From JBFHIZ01 sp041596215 (lineage in GTDB: Bacteria; Bacillota; Clostridia; Lachnospirales; Lachnospiraceae), in assembly GCA_041596215.1 (NCBI GenBank), contig JBFHIZ010000003.1, positions 1 to 64,000 on the forward strand: DNA of 64,000 bases. Direction: 5' to 3'. Below the pieces are notes generated by a model, which saw nothing but the letters and a program-made list of their open reading frames with translations, was not told the origin of the DNA and did no database searches. The position numbers and the translations under genes were made by a program. Each line of letters begins with the position of its first letter. Positions within the stretch are counted from its first letter, which is position 1. This document shows, one piece after another, positions 1-9,326 of this stretch.

Positions 1-12
1 AGGAGAACATGA

Positions 13-1314
13 ATGGGAATCGTTATTGAAAATCCACTCGTTATGATAAATAAAGAGGGGATTGATCAGATTGTAGAAGCAAACATTTATATCGAAGAAG
101 ATAGGATTGTAGGTATTTCTGAAAAACCTAATGATTTTACTGTAGAAAAAAAATTTTCTGGAGAGAATCGACTACTTCTTCCGGGGTTTATTAATTGCCA
201 TACGCATTCCTATATGTCTATTTTTCGAAATGTAGCGGATGATTTATCTTTTGGTGATTGGTTATTTCATACGGTTATGCCTTTAGAAGAAAAGATGCTT
301 CCAGAAGATGCTTATTGGGGTGCATCATTAGCCATTTTAGAAATGATGAAAAGCGGAACAACTTGTTTTTCGGATATGCAAATGCATGTTGGACAAACTA
401 GCAAGGCGGTAAAAGAATCTGGAATGCGAGCAAGAATTGGTCGAGGGCTTGTTGGAAGTGGAACGGATGAAGCAGGAAGTAGTAGACTTCGAGAAGCGTT
501 AGAAGAAAAAAAAGATTTTCAGGATTGTAAGCGACTTACTTATTTGTTAGCACCACATGCGGTATATACTTGCGACGAAGAATACCTAAGAATTGTTGCA
601 AAGAAAGCAAAGGAAGAAAACCTTCCGATCCATATACATTTATCAGAGAGTAGAGTAGAAGTTGACAATGCGAAAAAAGAATTTGGATGTACGCCTATAG
701 CATTATGTGAAAAGGCAGGCATTTTTGAAAACCTAACGATTGCAGCACATTGTGTTCATGTTACGAAAGAAGATATTGAAATATTAAGAAGAAATCAAGT
801 GAACGTTGTTACGAATCCGGCGAGTAACATGAAACTTGGAAATGGATTTGCACCAATACCGGCTATGTTAGATGCAGGAATTAACGTATGTATAGGAACA
901 GATGGGGCGGCAAGCAATAATACGTTAAATTTATTTCATGAGTTATCCTTATTGACTTTAATTCATAAAGGTAATAAGGAAACGGCACAATGTATTAGTG
1001 CAAAAGAAGCCTATGCAATTGCAACTAGAAATGGAGCAAAAGCAATTGGATTATCGGATGAAATAGGAACCATAGAGATTGGGAAAAAAGCAGATTTGAT
1101 TTTATTAAAACTGGATACTCCGTCATTTATGCCTCAAAATAATTTGCTTGCAGGAATTAGTTATTCGGCAAATGGATCAGAAGTAGATACGGTAATCATT
1201 GATGGAAAAGTAACAATGGAAAATCGGAAGGTATTAACTATGGACGAAGAAAAAATATATGCGGAAGTCACAAAGATTTGTAAACGACTTGGAATTGATA
1301 AAAAAGAATATTAG
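13..1314 (+). CDS. mtaD: 5'-methylthioadenosine/S-adenosylhomocysteine deaminase-like amidohydrolase
   Basis: A 433-aa cytosolic metal-dependent amidohydrolase. The metal-binding HxH sits in GFINCHTHSYMSIF (about residues 57-70). Further ligands are the His of HIHLSES (about 206), the His of AAHCVHV (about 243) and the Asp of GTDGAASNN (about 297). Family members deaminate adenosine-type nucleosides such as S-adenosylhomocysteine or methylthioadenosine. The ATG has AGGAGA eight bases upstream. Adenosylhomocysteinase follows 11 bp downstream, so both genes probably form one unit for clearing SAH after methylation. Guanine or other deaminase activity cannot be excluded, because specificity in this family is not readable from motifs. 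The gene begins at the window edge, so an upstream operon partner may be missing. Confidence 0.85.
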   Translation: MGIVIENPLVMINKEGIDQIVEANIYIEEDRIVGISEKPNDFTVEKKFSGENRLLLPGFINCHTHSYMSIFRNVADDLSFGDWLFHTVMPLEEKMLPEDAYWGASLAILEMMKSGTTCFSDMQMHVGQTSKAVKESGMRARIGRGLVGSGTDEAGSSRLREALEEKKDFQDCKRLTYLLAPHAVYTCDEEYLRIVAKKAKEENLPIHIHLSESRVEVDNAKKEFGCTPIALCEKAGIFENLTIAAHCVHVTKEDIEILRRNQVNVVTNPASNMKLGNGFAPIPAMLDAGINVCIGTDGAASNNTLNLFHELSLLTLIHKGNKETAQCISAKEAYAIATRNGAKAIGLSDEIGTIEIGKKADLILLKLDTPSFMPQNNLLAGISYSANGSEVDTVIIDGKVTMENRKVLTMDEEKIYAEVTKICKRLGIDKKEY

Positions 1315-1325
1315 GAGGAATTAGG

Positions 1326-2573
1326 ATGAGCAGCGAAATAAGAGATATTTCATTAGCAGAAGAAGGAAAAAGAAAAATTGAATGGGTGAAAAGTCATTGT
1401 GACCTATTACGTATGTTAGAAAAAGAATTTATGGAAACGAAACCTTTTGCAGGAAAAAAAATAGCATTATCTGTGCATCTAGAAGCTAAGACAGCTTATT
1501 TATGTAAAGTTCTTGCAGCTGGTGGAGCACAGATGTATATTACAGGAAGCAATCCTTTATCTACACAAGATGATGTGGCAGCAGCATTAGTAGCAGATGG
1601 ATTAGAAGTGCATGCATGGTATAATTCGACGCCGGAAGAATATAATGTGCATATTCGAAAAGTACTTGAAGTGGGGCCTAATATCATCATTGATGATGGC
1701 GGAGATCTTGTAAACATGATGCACACCGAATTTGTTGATTTGATACCAAATGTAATTGGAGGTTGTGAAGAAACAACAACAGGAATCATTCGGTTAGTCG
1801 CCATGGAAAGAGAAAAGAAACTGAAATTTCCAATGGTTATGGTAAATGAAGCAGATTGTAAACATTTTTTTGATAACCGATATGGAACAGGCCAATCGGT
1901 ATGGGATGGAATTAATCGAACAACAAATCTAATTGTGGCTGGTAAAGTTGCAGTGGTGGCAGGATATGGTTGGTGTGGTAAAGGGGTTGCAATGCGAGCA
2001 AAAGGACTAGGAGCGAGAGTTGTAGTCACAGAAATTGATCCAATTAAAGCAATCGAAGCCGTAATGGATGGATTTGAAGTTATGCCAATGAAAGAAGCTG
2101 CAAGAGTAGGTGATTTTTTTGTTACCGTAACGGGATGCAGTAAAGTGATTTCAGAGGAAGATTTTTTAGTAATGAAAGATGGTGTGATTTTATGTAATGC
2201 AGGTCATTTTGATTGCGAAGTTGATATGAAACGATTAAGAGAAATTGCAGTAGAAGAAAAAATACAAAGGAAAAATATTAGAGGATATAAATTGTCTACA
2301 GGACAATGGATTTCTGTATTAGCAGAGGGACGATTAGTAAACCTTGCCGCAGGAGATGGTCATCCAGCTGAAATTATGGACATGAGTTTTGCAATTCAAG
2401 CATTGAGCGCTAAATATCTTGTAGAAAATGAAGGAAAGCTCGATTCTATGTTACAACAAGTACCGAAAGAAGTGGATCAAGAAGTAGCAAAACGAAAACT
2501 TGCTTTTCTTGGAAAAACAATTGATACATTAACTGCAGAACAAGAAAAATACCTTAATAGTTCTACATTATAA
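1326..2573 (+). CDS. ahcY: adenosylhomocysteinase
   Basis: A 415-aa SAH hydrolase, which reversibly splits S-adenosylhomocysteine to adenosine and homocysteine using tightly bound NAD. The Rossmann NAD site is VAGYGWCGKGVAMRAKG (about residues 210-226). Other family signatures are DDGGDLVNMMH, EETTTGIIRL and the late NAGHFDCEVD and NLAAGDGHPAEIMDMSF. The length fits the short bacterial/archaeal form rather than the 430-470-aa type. An AGGAGG-like site lies just before the ATG. It sits 11 bp after the SAH/MTA deaminase gene, which makes a coherent two-gene SAH-salvage unit. Confidence 0.95.
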   Translation: MSSEIRDISLAEEGKRKIEWVKSHCDLLRMLEKEFMETKPFAGKKIALSVHLEAKTAYLCKVLAAGGAQMYITGSNPLSTQDDVAAALVADGLEVHAWYNSTPEEYNVHIRKVLEVGPNIIIDDGGDLVNMMHTEFVDLIPNVIGGCEETTTGIIRLVAMEREKKLKFPMVMVNEADCKHFFDNRYGTGQSVWDGINRTTNLIVAGKVAVVAGYGWCGKGVAMRAKGLGARVVVTEIDPIKAIEAVMDGFEVMPMKEAARVGDFFVTVTGCSKVISEEDFLVMKDGVILCNAGHFDCEVDMKRLREIAVEEKIQRKNIRGYKLSTGQWISVLAEGRLVNLAAGDGHPAEIMDMSFAIQALSAKYLVENEGKLDSMLQQVPKEVDQEVAKRKLAFLGKTIDTLTAEQEKYLNSSTL

Positions 2574-2637
2574 AAGAATTATTTATAAAGATTTAAGACA
2601 TATATTCGAATCGATTTATAGATATCAGATGGGATTG

Positions 2638-2646
2638 TGCTATAAT
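2638..2646 (+). promoter_or_regulatory. extended -10 promoter candidate for the sensor kinase gene
   Basis: TGC directly before TATAAT forms an extended -10 element, 31 bp before the kinase start. No good -35 hexamer lies 17 bp upstream, which is tolerable for extended -10 promoters. Confidence 0.45.
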
Positions 2647-2677
2647 AAAAATAGCAATGTAATTAGGAGGAGTCTAC

Positions 2678-4147
2678 TTGAAATTAAAGACGCGATTATT
2701 AATTACCTTTTTGACAATCATAATACTACCATTATTAATGATTTCTGCAGCATTTTGTCTGTTTGGGAATATGCTTTCGAAAAATGAGGTGTTGGGAAAT
2801 TTAGATCCGGGACGTTTGAAATCGATTCAAGCATATGCGGATGATATGGCCATAATATACACGGATTTAGAAGAGGAACTAGCAAGGGAACCCTACTTTT
2901 TAGAAGAAAAAGAAAATGTAGAGGAGCTAAATAAACAGGCGACAGAAATAGCAGGATACGTGTTAATTCGGAAAAATAATGAAATCTATTATGCAGGAAA
3001 TGAAAGTGCGGCACAATTGATTTTTGACCGTTTGCCAGAAATAGGAGACAAGGTTTCTGTTGAGAAATCGGGATACTATTTTTCGGATTTACAAAAATAT
3101 GTAAGACAAAAAGATTTTTTGTTTTCCGATGGTGAAGTGGGCAGCGTATTTATAATTGCAAAAATTGATGGTTTGATTTCGAAAAATTTGTTAATTGATA
3201 TGGCACTATCCATTATTTTGATTCTTTTAGTGACGAGTATGTTTTTAACAAAATGGATTCATTCAAGTGTATTTACTCCAATTCGAGAATTAAATCTTGC
3301 GATGTCAAATATTGCAGAAGGAAATCTAGATTATATAATTGAAACAAAAACAAAAGGTGAAATCGGATGTCTTTATAAAAATTATGACGATATGCGAGTG
3401 CGACTAAAAAGTTCGACAGAAGAAAAAATTGATAATGACACACAAAATAGAGAGCTGATTAGTAATATATCACATGATTTAAAAACACCAATTACTGCAA
3501 TCAAAGGATATATGGAAGGCATTATGGATGGAGTTGCAGATACACCAGAAAAGATTGATAAATATATTCGAACAGTTTATAACAAAGCAAATGATATGGA
3601 TCGATTAATTGATGAGCTTACACTTTATTCAGGAATTAATGCAAATCGTATCCCATATAATTTTCATCGACTTCGTGTAAAAGATTATTTTAATGATTGC
3701 GTGGAAGAACTTGGATTAGATTTAGAACAGAGAAAAATAATTTTAAATTATATTAATCTGGTGGAACCAGAGACAACAATTATAGCGGACCCAGAACAAT
3801 TAAAACGAGTTATCAATAACATTGTGGGTAATAGCATTAAATACTTAGATAAAGAGCAAGGAATTATTGAAATTCGAGTATTAAGTGTTGAAGATTCCAT
3901 TCGAATAGAAATTGAAGATAATGGAAAAGGAATTCCAACAAAAGATTTAAGTAATATTTTTGAACGTTTTTATCGGACGGATGCTTCTAGAAATTCATCA
4001 AAAGGTGGAAGTGGAATTGGACTTTCCATTGTTAAGAAAATCATAGAAGATCATGGAGGATATATTTGGGCAACAAGTAAAGAAGATGAGGGAACTTGTT
4101 TACATTTTGTAATTAGAAAGTACAAAGAGGTGGAGTCAGATGAGTAA
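2678..4147 (+). CDS. membrane sensor histidine kinase
   Basis: A 489-aa two-component sensor. An N-terminal membrane helix (about 7-29) is followed by an extracytoplasmic domain of about 145 residues, a second helix (about 174-192) and a HAMP linker. The HisKA box is NISHDLKTPITAIKGY, with the phospho-accepting His near residue 266. The ATPase domain shows N box NIVGNSIKYL, G1 DNGKGIP and G2 GGSGIGLSIV. Translation starts at TTG behind AGGAGG at the right spacing. The 3' end overlaps the response-regulator start by 8 bp, which implies translational coupling. The ligand is unknown; the sensor domain has no motif I recognise. Confidence 0.9.
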   Translation: MKLKTRLLITFLTIIILPLLMISAAFCLFGNMLSKNEVLGNLDPGRLKSIQAYADDMAIIYTDLEEELAREPYFLEEKENVEELNKQATEIAGYVLIRKNNEIYYAGNESAAQLIFDRLPEIGDKVSVEKSGYYFSDLQKYVRQKDFLFSDGEVGSVFIIAKIDGLISKNLLIDMALSIILILLVTSMFLTKWIHSSVFTPIRELNLAMSNIAEGNLDYIIETKTKGEIGCLYKNYDDMRVRLKSSTEEKIDNDTQNRELISNISHDLKTPITAIKGYMEGIMDGVADTPEKIDKYIRTVYNKANDMDRLIDELTLYSGINANRIPYNFHRLRVKDYFNDCVEELGLDLEQRKIILNYINLVEPETTIIADPEQLKRVINNIVGNSIKYLDKEQGIIEIRVLSVEDSIRIEIEDNGKGIPTKDLSNIFERFYRTDASRNSSKGGSGIGLSIVKKIIEDHGGYIWATSKEDEGTCLHFVIRKYKEVESDE

Positions 4148-4829
4148 GATATTGATTATTGAAGATGAAGTAGCAATAGCAGATTTAGAAAGAGATTATT
4201 TAGAACTAAATGATTTTGAAGTAAAAGTGGAAAACTCCGGAAACGTAGGATTAGAAACCGCTTTGGCAGAGGATTTTGATTTAATTGTATTGGACTTGAT
4301 GTTACCAGGAATGGATGGATTTGAAGTTTGCAAAAAAATACGATTAGAAAAAGATGTTCCTATACTTATGGTTTCTGCAAAAAAAGATGATATTGATAAA
4401 ATTCGTGGCTTAGGACTAGGCGCAGATGATTATATGACGAAACCATTTAGTCCTAGCGAATTGGTTGCAAGAGTGAAAGCGCATTTGGCAAGGTATGAAA
4501 GACTTGTTGGAAATCATGCAAAGGAAAATGAAATAGTAGAAATTCGCGGAATCCGAATTGATAAAACAGCAAGACGTGTTTATATTAATGAAGAAGAAAA
4601 AGCATTTACAACAAAAGAATTTGACTTGTTGACATTTTTGGCAGAAAATCCAAATCATGTTTATACAAAAGATGAATTATTTCGAGAGATATGGGATATG
4701 GAATCGATAGGAGATATTGCAACGGTAACGGTTCATATTAAAAAAATTCGTGAGAAAATTGAGTTTAATACAGCAAAACCACAATATATAGAAACAATAT
4801 GGGGTGTAGGATATCGATTTAAAGTATAG
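4140..4829 (+). CDS. OmpR/PhoB-family response regulator
   Basis: A 229-aa DNA-binding response regulator. The receiver domain has the acidic pocket EDE at residues 8-10, phospho-acceptor Asp52 in VLDLMLPGMDG, the conserved Thr/Ser in MVSAK and Lys in YMTKPFSP. The C-terminal winged-helix domain ends with the typical VTVHIKKIREKI and IETIWGVGYRF. It overlaps the upstream kinase and surely partners with it. A strong terminator about 40 bp downstream ends the unit. Targets are unknown. Confidence 0.93.
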   Translation: MSKILIIEDEVAIADLERDYLELNDFEVKVENSGNVGLETALAEDFDLIVLDLMLPGMDGFEVCKKIRLEKDVPILMVSAKKDDIDKIRGLGLGADDYMTKPFSPSELVARVKAHLARYERLVGNHAKENEIVEIRGIRIDKTARRVYINEEEKAFTTKEFDLLTFLAENPNHVYTKDELFREIWDMESIGDIATVTVHIKKIREKIEFNTAKPQYIETIWGVGYRFKV

Positions 4830-4867
4830 ATATTTTAACGATGGTGGATAATTTATAAATATAAGAA

Positions 4868-4904
4868 AAAAGAAGTGTTTTCGATAGAGAAACACTTCTT
4901 TTTG
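4868..4904 (+). terminator. rho-independent terminator after the two-component operon
   Basis: The 11-bp perfect stem AAGAAGTGTTT / AAACACTTCTT has a 9-base loop and is followed by TTTTT. It lies 40 bp after the response-regulator stop. Confidence 0.9.
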
Positions 4905-4930
4905 TATTGAAAAAAATACATTTTTATCCA

Positions 4931-4959
4931 TTGACAAAGGAATTTAGATATTCTACAAT
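4931..4959 (+). promoter_or_regulatory. sigma-A promoter of the proS T-box transcript
   Basis: A perfect -35 TTGACA and a -10 TACAAT are separated by 17 bp. The predicted transcript starts near 4966, just ahead of the T-box leader. Confidence 0.85.
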
Positions 4960-4965
4960 TTAATG

Positions 4966-5215
4966 GTATTTCTAAAATAATATAGCTATGAAAAGGAATA
5001 GTACAAGTAAAAGAATGCTACAGAGATAAAATCATTGGTGAGAGATTTTAGCAGGATGGACTTGGAACCTACCTTGGAGCATTGCATGAAAATGTGACGT
5101 AATTCGGCGTTAACGAACATAAGAGGTGTTTTTTAAATAAAAAACATGAAATAGGGTGGTACCGCCGAGCTTTCGGTCCCTTGTTGGGATAGAGGCTTTT
5201 TTTATTTTGGAAGCG
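4966..5215 (+). promoter_or_regulatory. T-box leader (tRNA-Pro sensing) upstream of proS
   Basis: The leader carries the conserved T-box sequence AGGGTGGTACCGCC at 5153-5166, whose bulge pairs with the uncharged tRNA acceptor end. A G+C-containing hairpin follows at 5168-5196 with a T-rich run to 5209, which is the terminator alternative. Stem-I-like sequence precedes it (about 4985-5095). A CCT codon at 5068-5070, followed by A, is a plausible proline specifier; another CCT lies at 5072-5074, so the exact specifier is uncertain. Uncharged tRNA-Pro should stabilise the antiterminator and switch on proS. Confidence 0.9.
5168..5209 (+). terminator. T-box attenuator terminator
   Basis: GTCCC pairs with GGGAT across a TTGTT loop, extended by an imperfect GCTTTC / GAGGC stem and a long T run. 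It directly follows the T-box sequence and competes with the antiterminator. Confidence 0.75.
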
Positions 5216-5263
5216 TCATTCCTGAAACTTTGTAGATGAATTTTAGAATGGAAAGGACAAGAG

Positions 5264-6703
5264 ATGGCAAATAATAAAAAAATGGTAGAGGCAATTACCT
5301 CTATGGAAACGGATTTTGCGAAGTGGTATACAGATGTTGTAATTAAAGCGGGATTAATTGATTACTCGAATGTAAAAGGTTGCATGGTAATTAAACCTAC
5401 CGGGTATGCAATTTGGGAATTGATTCAAAAAAATTTAGATGCAGCATTTAAAGAAACAGGGGTAGAAAATGTATATATGCCAATGTTTATTCCAGAAAGT
5501 TTATTAGAAAAAGAGAAAGATCACGTAGAAGGGTTTGCGCCAGAAGTTGCATGGGTAACACATGGTGGACTAGAGAAATTACAAGAAAGAATGTGTGTGA
5601 GACCAACTTCCGAAACCTTATTTTGTGATTTTTATAAAAATGATATACAGTCATATCGAGATTTACCAAGATTATATAACCAATGGTGTAGTGTGGTTCG
5701 TTGGGAAAAAGAAACAAGACCATTTCTTCGTTCTAGAGAATTCTTATGGCAGGAAGGACATACTGCGCATGCAACATCGGAAGAAGCACAAGAACGTACG
5801 ATTCAAATGCTGAAGGTATATGCTGATTTCTGTGAAAATGTATTAGCAATGCCGGTGATAAAAGGTAAAAAAACAGAGAAAGAAAAATTTGCGGGAGCAG
5901 AATCAACATACACAATTGAAGCACTTATGCATGATGGAAAAGCATTGCAATCAGGAACGAGTCACAATTTTGGAGATGGTTTTGCAAAAGCATTTGGGAT
6001 TCAATTTACAGATAAAGATAATAAATTAAAGTATGTATACCAAACATCCTGGGGAATGACAACACGTTTAATTGGTGCAATTATCATGGTGCATGGAGAT
6101 GATTCTGGACTTGTATTACCACCCAAAGTGGCACCAACACAAGTTATGATTATTCCAATTCAACAGAAAAAAGAAGGCATCTTAGAGAAAGCTTGTGAAA
6201 TAAAAGATCAATTACAAAATATTGGCATACGAGTTAAATTAGACGATTCGGATAAAAGCCCTGGATGGAAATTTTCGGAATGTGAAATGCGTGGTATTCC
6301 GATAAGAGTAGAGATTGGACCAAGGGATTTGGCGGAAAATACTTGTGTATTAGTACGAAGAGATACTAGAGAAAAAATCAGTTGTTCTTTAAATGATTTA
6401 GAAGAAACCGTAAACAATTTACTAGAAACAATACAAATAGATATGTTAAATCGTGCAAAAGCACATGTAGAAGCACATACTTATGAAGCTACTGATTATA
6501 CTACGTTTAAAAAAATAGTAGAAGAAAAACCAGGCTTTGTAAAAGCAATGTGGTGTGGAAACAAAGAATGTGAAGAAAAAATTAAAGAAGAAACAGGAGC
6601 CTCTAGTAGATGTATGCCTTTTGAACAAGAAAAGCTTAGTGGAACCTGTGTTTGTTGTGGTGGACCAGCAAAAGAAATGGTATATTGGGGCAGAGCATAC
6701 TAA
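5264..6703 (+). CDS. proS: prolyl-tRNA synthetase (short, archaeal/eukaryotic-like type)
   Basis: A 479-aa class II aminoacyl-tRNA synthetase that charges tRNA-Pro. The length, the absence of the roughly 180-residue editing insertion of the E. coli type, and the C-terminal zinc-type region (CGNKECEEKI near 427, CVCCGGPAKEMVYWGRAY at the end) identify the ProS type-3 form, which characteristically finishes in Tyr. Motif 2 is visible as RWEKETRPFLRSREFLWQEGH and motif 3 near GDDSGLVLPP. It is controlled by the T-box leader immediately upstream. Acetate kinase starts 47 bp downstream without a terminator between, so it may be co-transcribed. Confidence 0.96.
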   Translation: MANNKKMVEAITSMETDFAKWYTDVVIKAGLIDYSNVKGCMVIKPTGYAIWELIQKNLDAAFKETGVENVYMPMFIPESLLEKEKDHVEGFAPEVAWVTHGGLEKLQERMCVRPTSETLFCDFYKNDIQSYRDLPRLYNQWCSVVRWEKETRPFLRSREFLWQEGHTAHATSEEAQERTIQMLKVYADFCENVLAMPVIKGKKTEKEKFAGAESTYTIEALMHDGKALQSGTSHNFGDGFAKAFGIQFTDKDNKLKYVYQTSWGMTTRLIGAIIMVHGDDSGLVLPPKVAPTQVMIIPIQQKKEGILEKACEIKDQLQNIGIRVKLDDSDKSPGWKFSECEMRGIPIRVEIGPRDLAENTCVLVRRDTREKISCSLNDLEETVNNLLETIQIDMLNRAKAHVEAHTYEATDYTTFKKIVEEKPGFVKAMWCGNKECEEKIKEETGASSRCMPFEQEKLSGTCVCCGGPAKEMVYWGRAY

Positions 6704-6750
6704 ATCCCTAAAAGATATAGGTAAAGAAAACAAAGCAAAAGGAGAAAAAA

Positions 6751-7953
6751 ATGAATGTATTAGTCATTAACTGTGGAAGTTCTTCGTTAAAGTATCAATT
6801 AATTGATACGGAAAGTGAAGAAGTTTTAGCAATCGGAATTTGTGAAAGAATCGGGATTGAAGGAAGCGCAATTACACACACACCAGCAGGTGGTGAAAAA
6901 GTAAAAGAACAAGTGGAAATGCCAAATCATACCATTGCAGTGCAATTGGTAAAAGAAAAACTTTTAGATCCAATAGTAGGTGTAATTAAATCACTAGAGG
7001 AAATTGATGGTGTAGGTCATCGTATAGTTAATGGTGGTCCGGATTTGATGGAATCCGTTCTTTTAACGAGTGCAGTGGTAGAAGAATTTGCAAAAAATAT
7101 TGAATGGGCACCACTTCATAATCCAGCTCATTTAGCAGGAATACATTCATGTGAAGAAGTCATGCCAGGGACACCTATGGTCGGTGTGTTTGATACTTCT
7201 TTTCATAGAACGATGCCTAAAAAGGCATATTTATATGGACTTCCTTATAAATATTATAAAGAACAAAGCATTAGACGTTATGGAGCACATGGTACAAGTC
7301 ATGATTTTGTATCGGCAAGAATTGCGAAGGTTCTTGGAAAAGACCGAAAAGATATGAAAATTATTGTGTGTCATTTAGGGAATGGTGCATCAATTAGTGC
7401 AGTGAAAAATGGAGAATGTGTGGATACAAGTATGGGACTTACACCATTGGAAGGATTGGTAATGGGAACGCGTTCGGGAGATCTTGATCCAGCAATTATT
7501 CAGTTTATTGCAAAAAAAGAAAATAAAACGTTAGATGAAGTGATAGATATTTTAAATAAAGAATCCGGTGTTTATGGAATCTCTGGAATTTCAAGTGATT
7601 TTCGTGATTTAGAAGATGCTATGAATGAAGGAAATGAAAGAGCAAAGATTGCGCTTGAGTTATTTGCTTATCGCGTAGCAAAATATATTGGTGCATACAC
7701 GTTTGCAATGAACGGAGTAGATGCGATTGCTTTTTCGGCGGGCGTTGGTGAAAATTCTCCACTTACAAGAAGATTAGTTAGTGAGTATATGGAATTTTTA
7801 GGAGTAGAGTTAGATCATGAAAAAAACAAAGTGCATGGTAAGGAAACAATTATTACAACACCAAATTCAAAAATCGTGATGGCGGTGATTCCTACGAACG
7901 AAGAATTGGCAATAGCAAGAGATGTAGTTCGTGTGATTGCAGAACAAAAATAA
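6751..7953 (+). CDS. ackA: acetate kinase
   Basis: A 400-aa acetate/propionate kinase of the ASKHA fold, which makes ATP and acetate from acetyl phosphate in fermentation. Signature 1 is VLVINCGSSSLKYQLI at the N-terminus and signature 2 is VFDTSFHRTMP (about 148-158). The catalytic Arg/His stretch YGAHGTSHDFVS and the phosphate loop HLGNGASISAV are intact. The usual partner pta is not adjacent; the upstream neighbour is proS. A strong terminator follows. Confidence 0.97.
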   Translation: MNVLVINCGSSSLKYQLIDTESEEVLAIGICERIGIEGSAITHTPAGGEKVKEQVEMPNHTIAVQLVKEKLLDPIVGVIKSLEEIDGVGHRIVNGGPDLMESVLLTSAVVEEFAKNIEWAPLHNPAHLAGIHSCEEVMPGTPMVGVFDTSFHRTMPKKAYLYGLPYKYYKEQSIRRYGAHGTSHDFVSARIAKVLGKDRKDMKIIVCHLGNGASISAVKNGECVDTSMGLTPLEGLVMGTRSGDLDPAIIQFIAKKENKTLDEVIDILNKESGVYGISGISSDFRDLEDAMNEGNERAKIALELFAYRVAKYIGAYTFAMNGVDAIAFSAGVGENSPLTRRLVSEYMEFLGVELDHEKNKVHGKETIITTPNSKIVMAVIPTNEELAIARDVVRVIAEQK

Positions 7954-7976
7954 GAAAAATAAGAAGAATAATCTGA

Positions 7977-8012
7977 AAAGAGAGTGGATTCTGTGAATCC
8001 ACTCTCTTTTTC
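7977..8012 (+). terminator. rho-independent terminator after ackA
   Basis: A 13-bp perfect stem (AGAGAGTGGATTC / GAATCCACTCTCT) with a TGT loop is followed by TTTTTCTT. Confidence 0.93.
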
Positions 8013-8078
8013 TTGAAAGCAAAAGTGGGGAATGCTATAATTACCGTGCAGTGTATGAAAAGATAAAGGAAAAAAAGA

Positions 8079-9326
8079 ATGCAAATAGAAATTCCAAAGA
8101 ATGTAAATCAAATATTAGAGCAATTAGAAAAGGCCGGATATCCAGCATATATTGTTGGAGGTTGTGTGCGGGATAGTATATTAGGCCGGAAACCAACCGA
8201 TTGGGATATTACAACGAAAGCAAAACCCTTTCAAGTGAAGGAATTATTTCGAAGAACGATTGATACGGGAATTGAACATGGAACCGTAACAATTATGATT
8301 GGGAAGGAAGGATATGAAGTTACAACCTATCGAATTGATGGGTTATATGAGGATTCCAGACACCCAAAAGAAGTTACCTTTACAGAAGATTTAAAAGAAG
8401 ATTTACGTAGAAGAGATTTCACTATAAACGCGATGGCGTATAATCGAAAGGAAGGATTGATCGATGTTTTTGGTGGAAAAGAAGATATGAAAAAGCAATG
8501 GATTCGTGCGGTGGGAAATCCACGAGAACGATTTCAAGAAGATGCATTACGAATGATGCGGGCATTACGATTCAGTGCACAACTTGGATATGAAATTGAA
8601 AATCATACAAAAAAAGCAATTTTAGAAATGGCAAATGATTTAGAAAAAATAAGTGCTGAAAGAATACAAATGGAATTGCTAAAACTGTTGGTTTCACCGC
8701 ACCCAGAAATATTAAAAGATGCATATGATTTGGGGGTTACAAAAGTAATTCTTCCTGAATTTGATGAGATAATGTTTGAAGAATTGCAAGGAGAAAAAAT
8801 TCTGCAAATGTTAAGGATAGTGCCGGCGAATAAAATATATCGTTTGGCGGTATTATTTCAAAAAATGGAAAAATCAAAAGTAACAGCAATTTGTAAACGG
8901 TTGAAAATGGACAATGCAACCACAAAAATGGTGGGAACGTTGGTATCGTATTTTACATTTCATCTAGAACCAAAGGAAGAAATGATTCGAAAATCAATTG
9001 TAGAAATTGGACAAGATGCCTATCCCTATTTATATGCATTAAAGAAAGCAAAGTTTCAAGTGGAGAAAAAGGTAGGTTTGGAGGAAGAAACACTAGAAAA
9101 AGTAAATGAAATGTATAAAAAGATTTGTGAAAGAAAGGATTGCTTGTCCTTGCAGACAATGAATTTCACAGGGAAAGATTTACTTGCATTAGGGCTAAAA
9201 CCGGGGAAAAAAGTGGGTGAAATACTATATTCTTTATTTGAAATTGTACTAGAGGATCCAGAGAAAAACACAAAAGAAGAATTAGAAAAAATTGCGAAAA
9301 ATATCATGGTGAATAAGGGTGAATAA
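8079..9326 (+). CDS. cca: CCA tRNA nucleotidyltransferase
   Basis: A 415-aa class II nucleotidyltransferase that adds or repairs the 3' CCA of tRNAs. The active-site core is VGGCVRDSILGR with the metal-binding DxD inside KPTDWDITTKA (about residues 34-46). The template motif region RRDFTINAMAYN and the EDALRMMRALRFSAQLGYEIE stretch (about residues 146-166) follow. No HD phosphohydrolase domain is evident. None of the five tRNA genes in this window encodes CCA, so the enzyme is needed to complete them. The 3' end overlaps the next gene by 8 bp. Confidence 0.93.
   Translation: MQIEIPKNVNQILEQLEKAGYPAYIVGGCVRDSILGRKPTDWDITTKAKPFQVKELFRRTIDTGIEHGTVTIMIGKEGYEVTTYRIDGLYEDSRHPKEVTFTEDLKEDLRRRDFTINAMAYNRKEGLIDVFGGKEDMKKQWIRAVGNPRERFQEDALRMMRALRFSAQLGYEIENHTKKAILEMANDLEKISAERIQMELLKLLVSPHPEILKDAYDLGVTKVILPEFDEIMFEELQGEKILQMLRIVPANKIYRLAVLFQKMEKSKVTAICKRLKMDNATTKMVGTLVSYFTFHLEPKEEMIRKSIVEIGQDAYPYLYALKKAKFQVEKKVGLEEETLEKVNEMYKKICERKDCLSLQTMNFTGKDLLALGLKPGKKVGEILYSLFEIVLEDPEKNTKEELEKIAKNIMVNKGE

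Noticed and set aside
1496..2029. Long antisense frame inside ahcY
   Set aside because: It is a shadow of the ahcY coding frame with no ribosome-binding site and unlikely composition.
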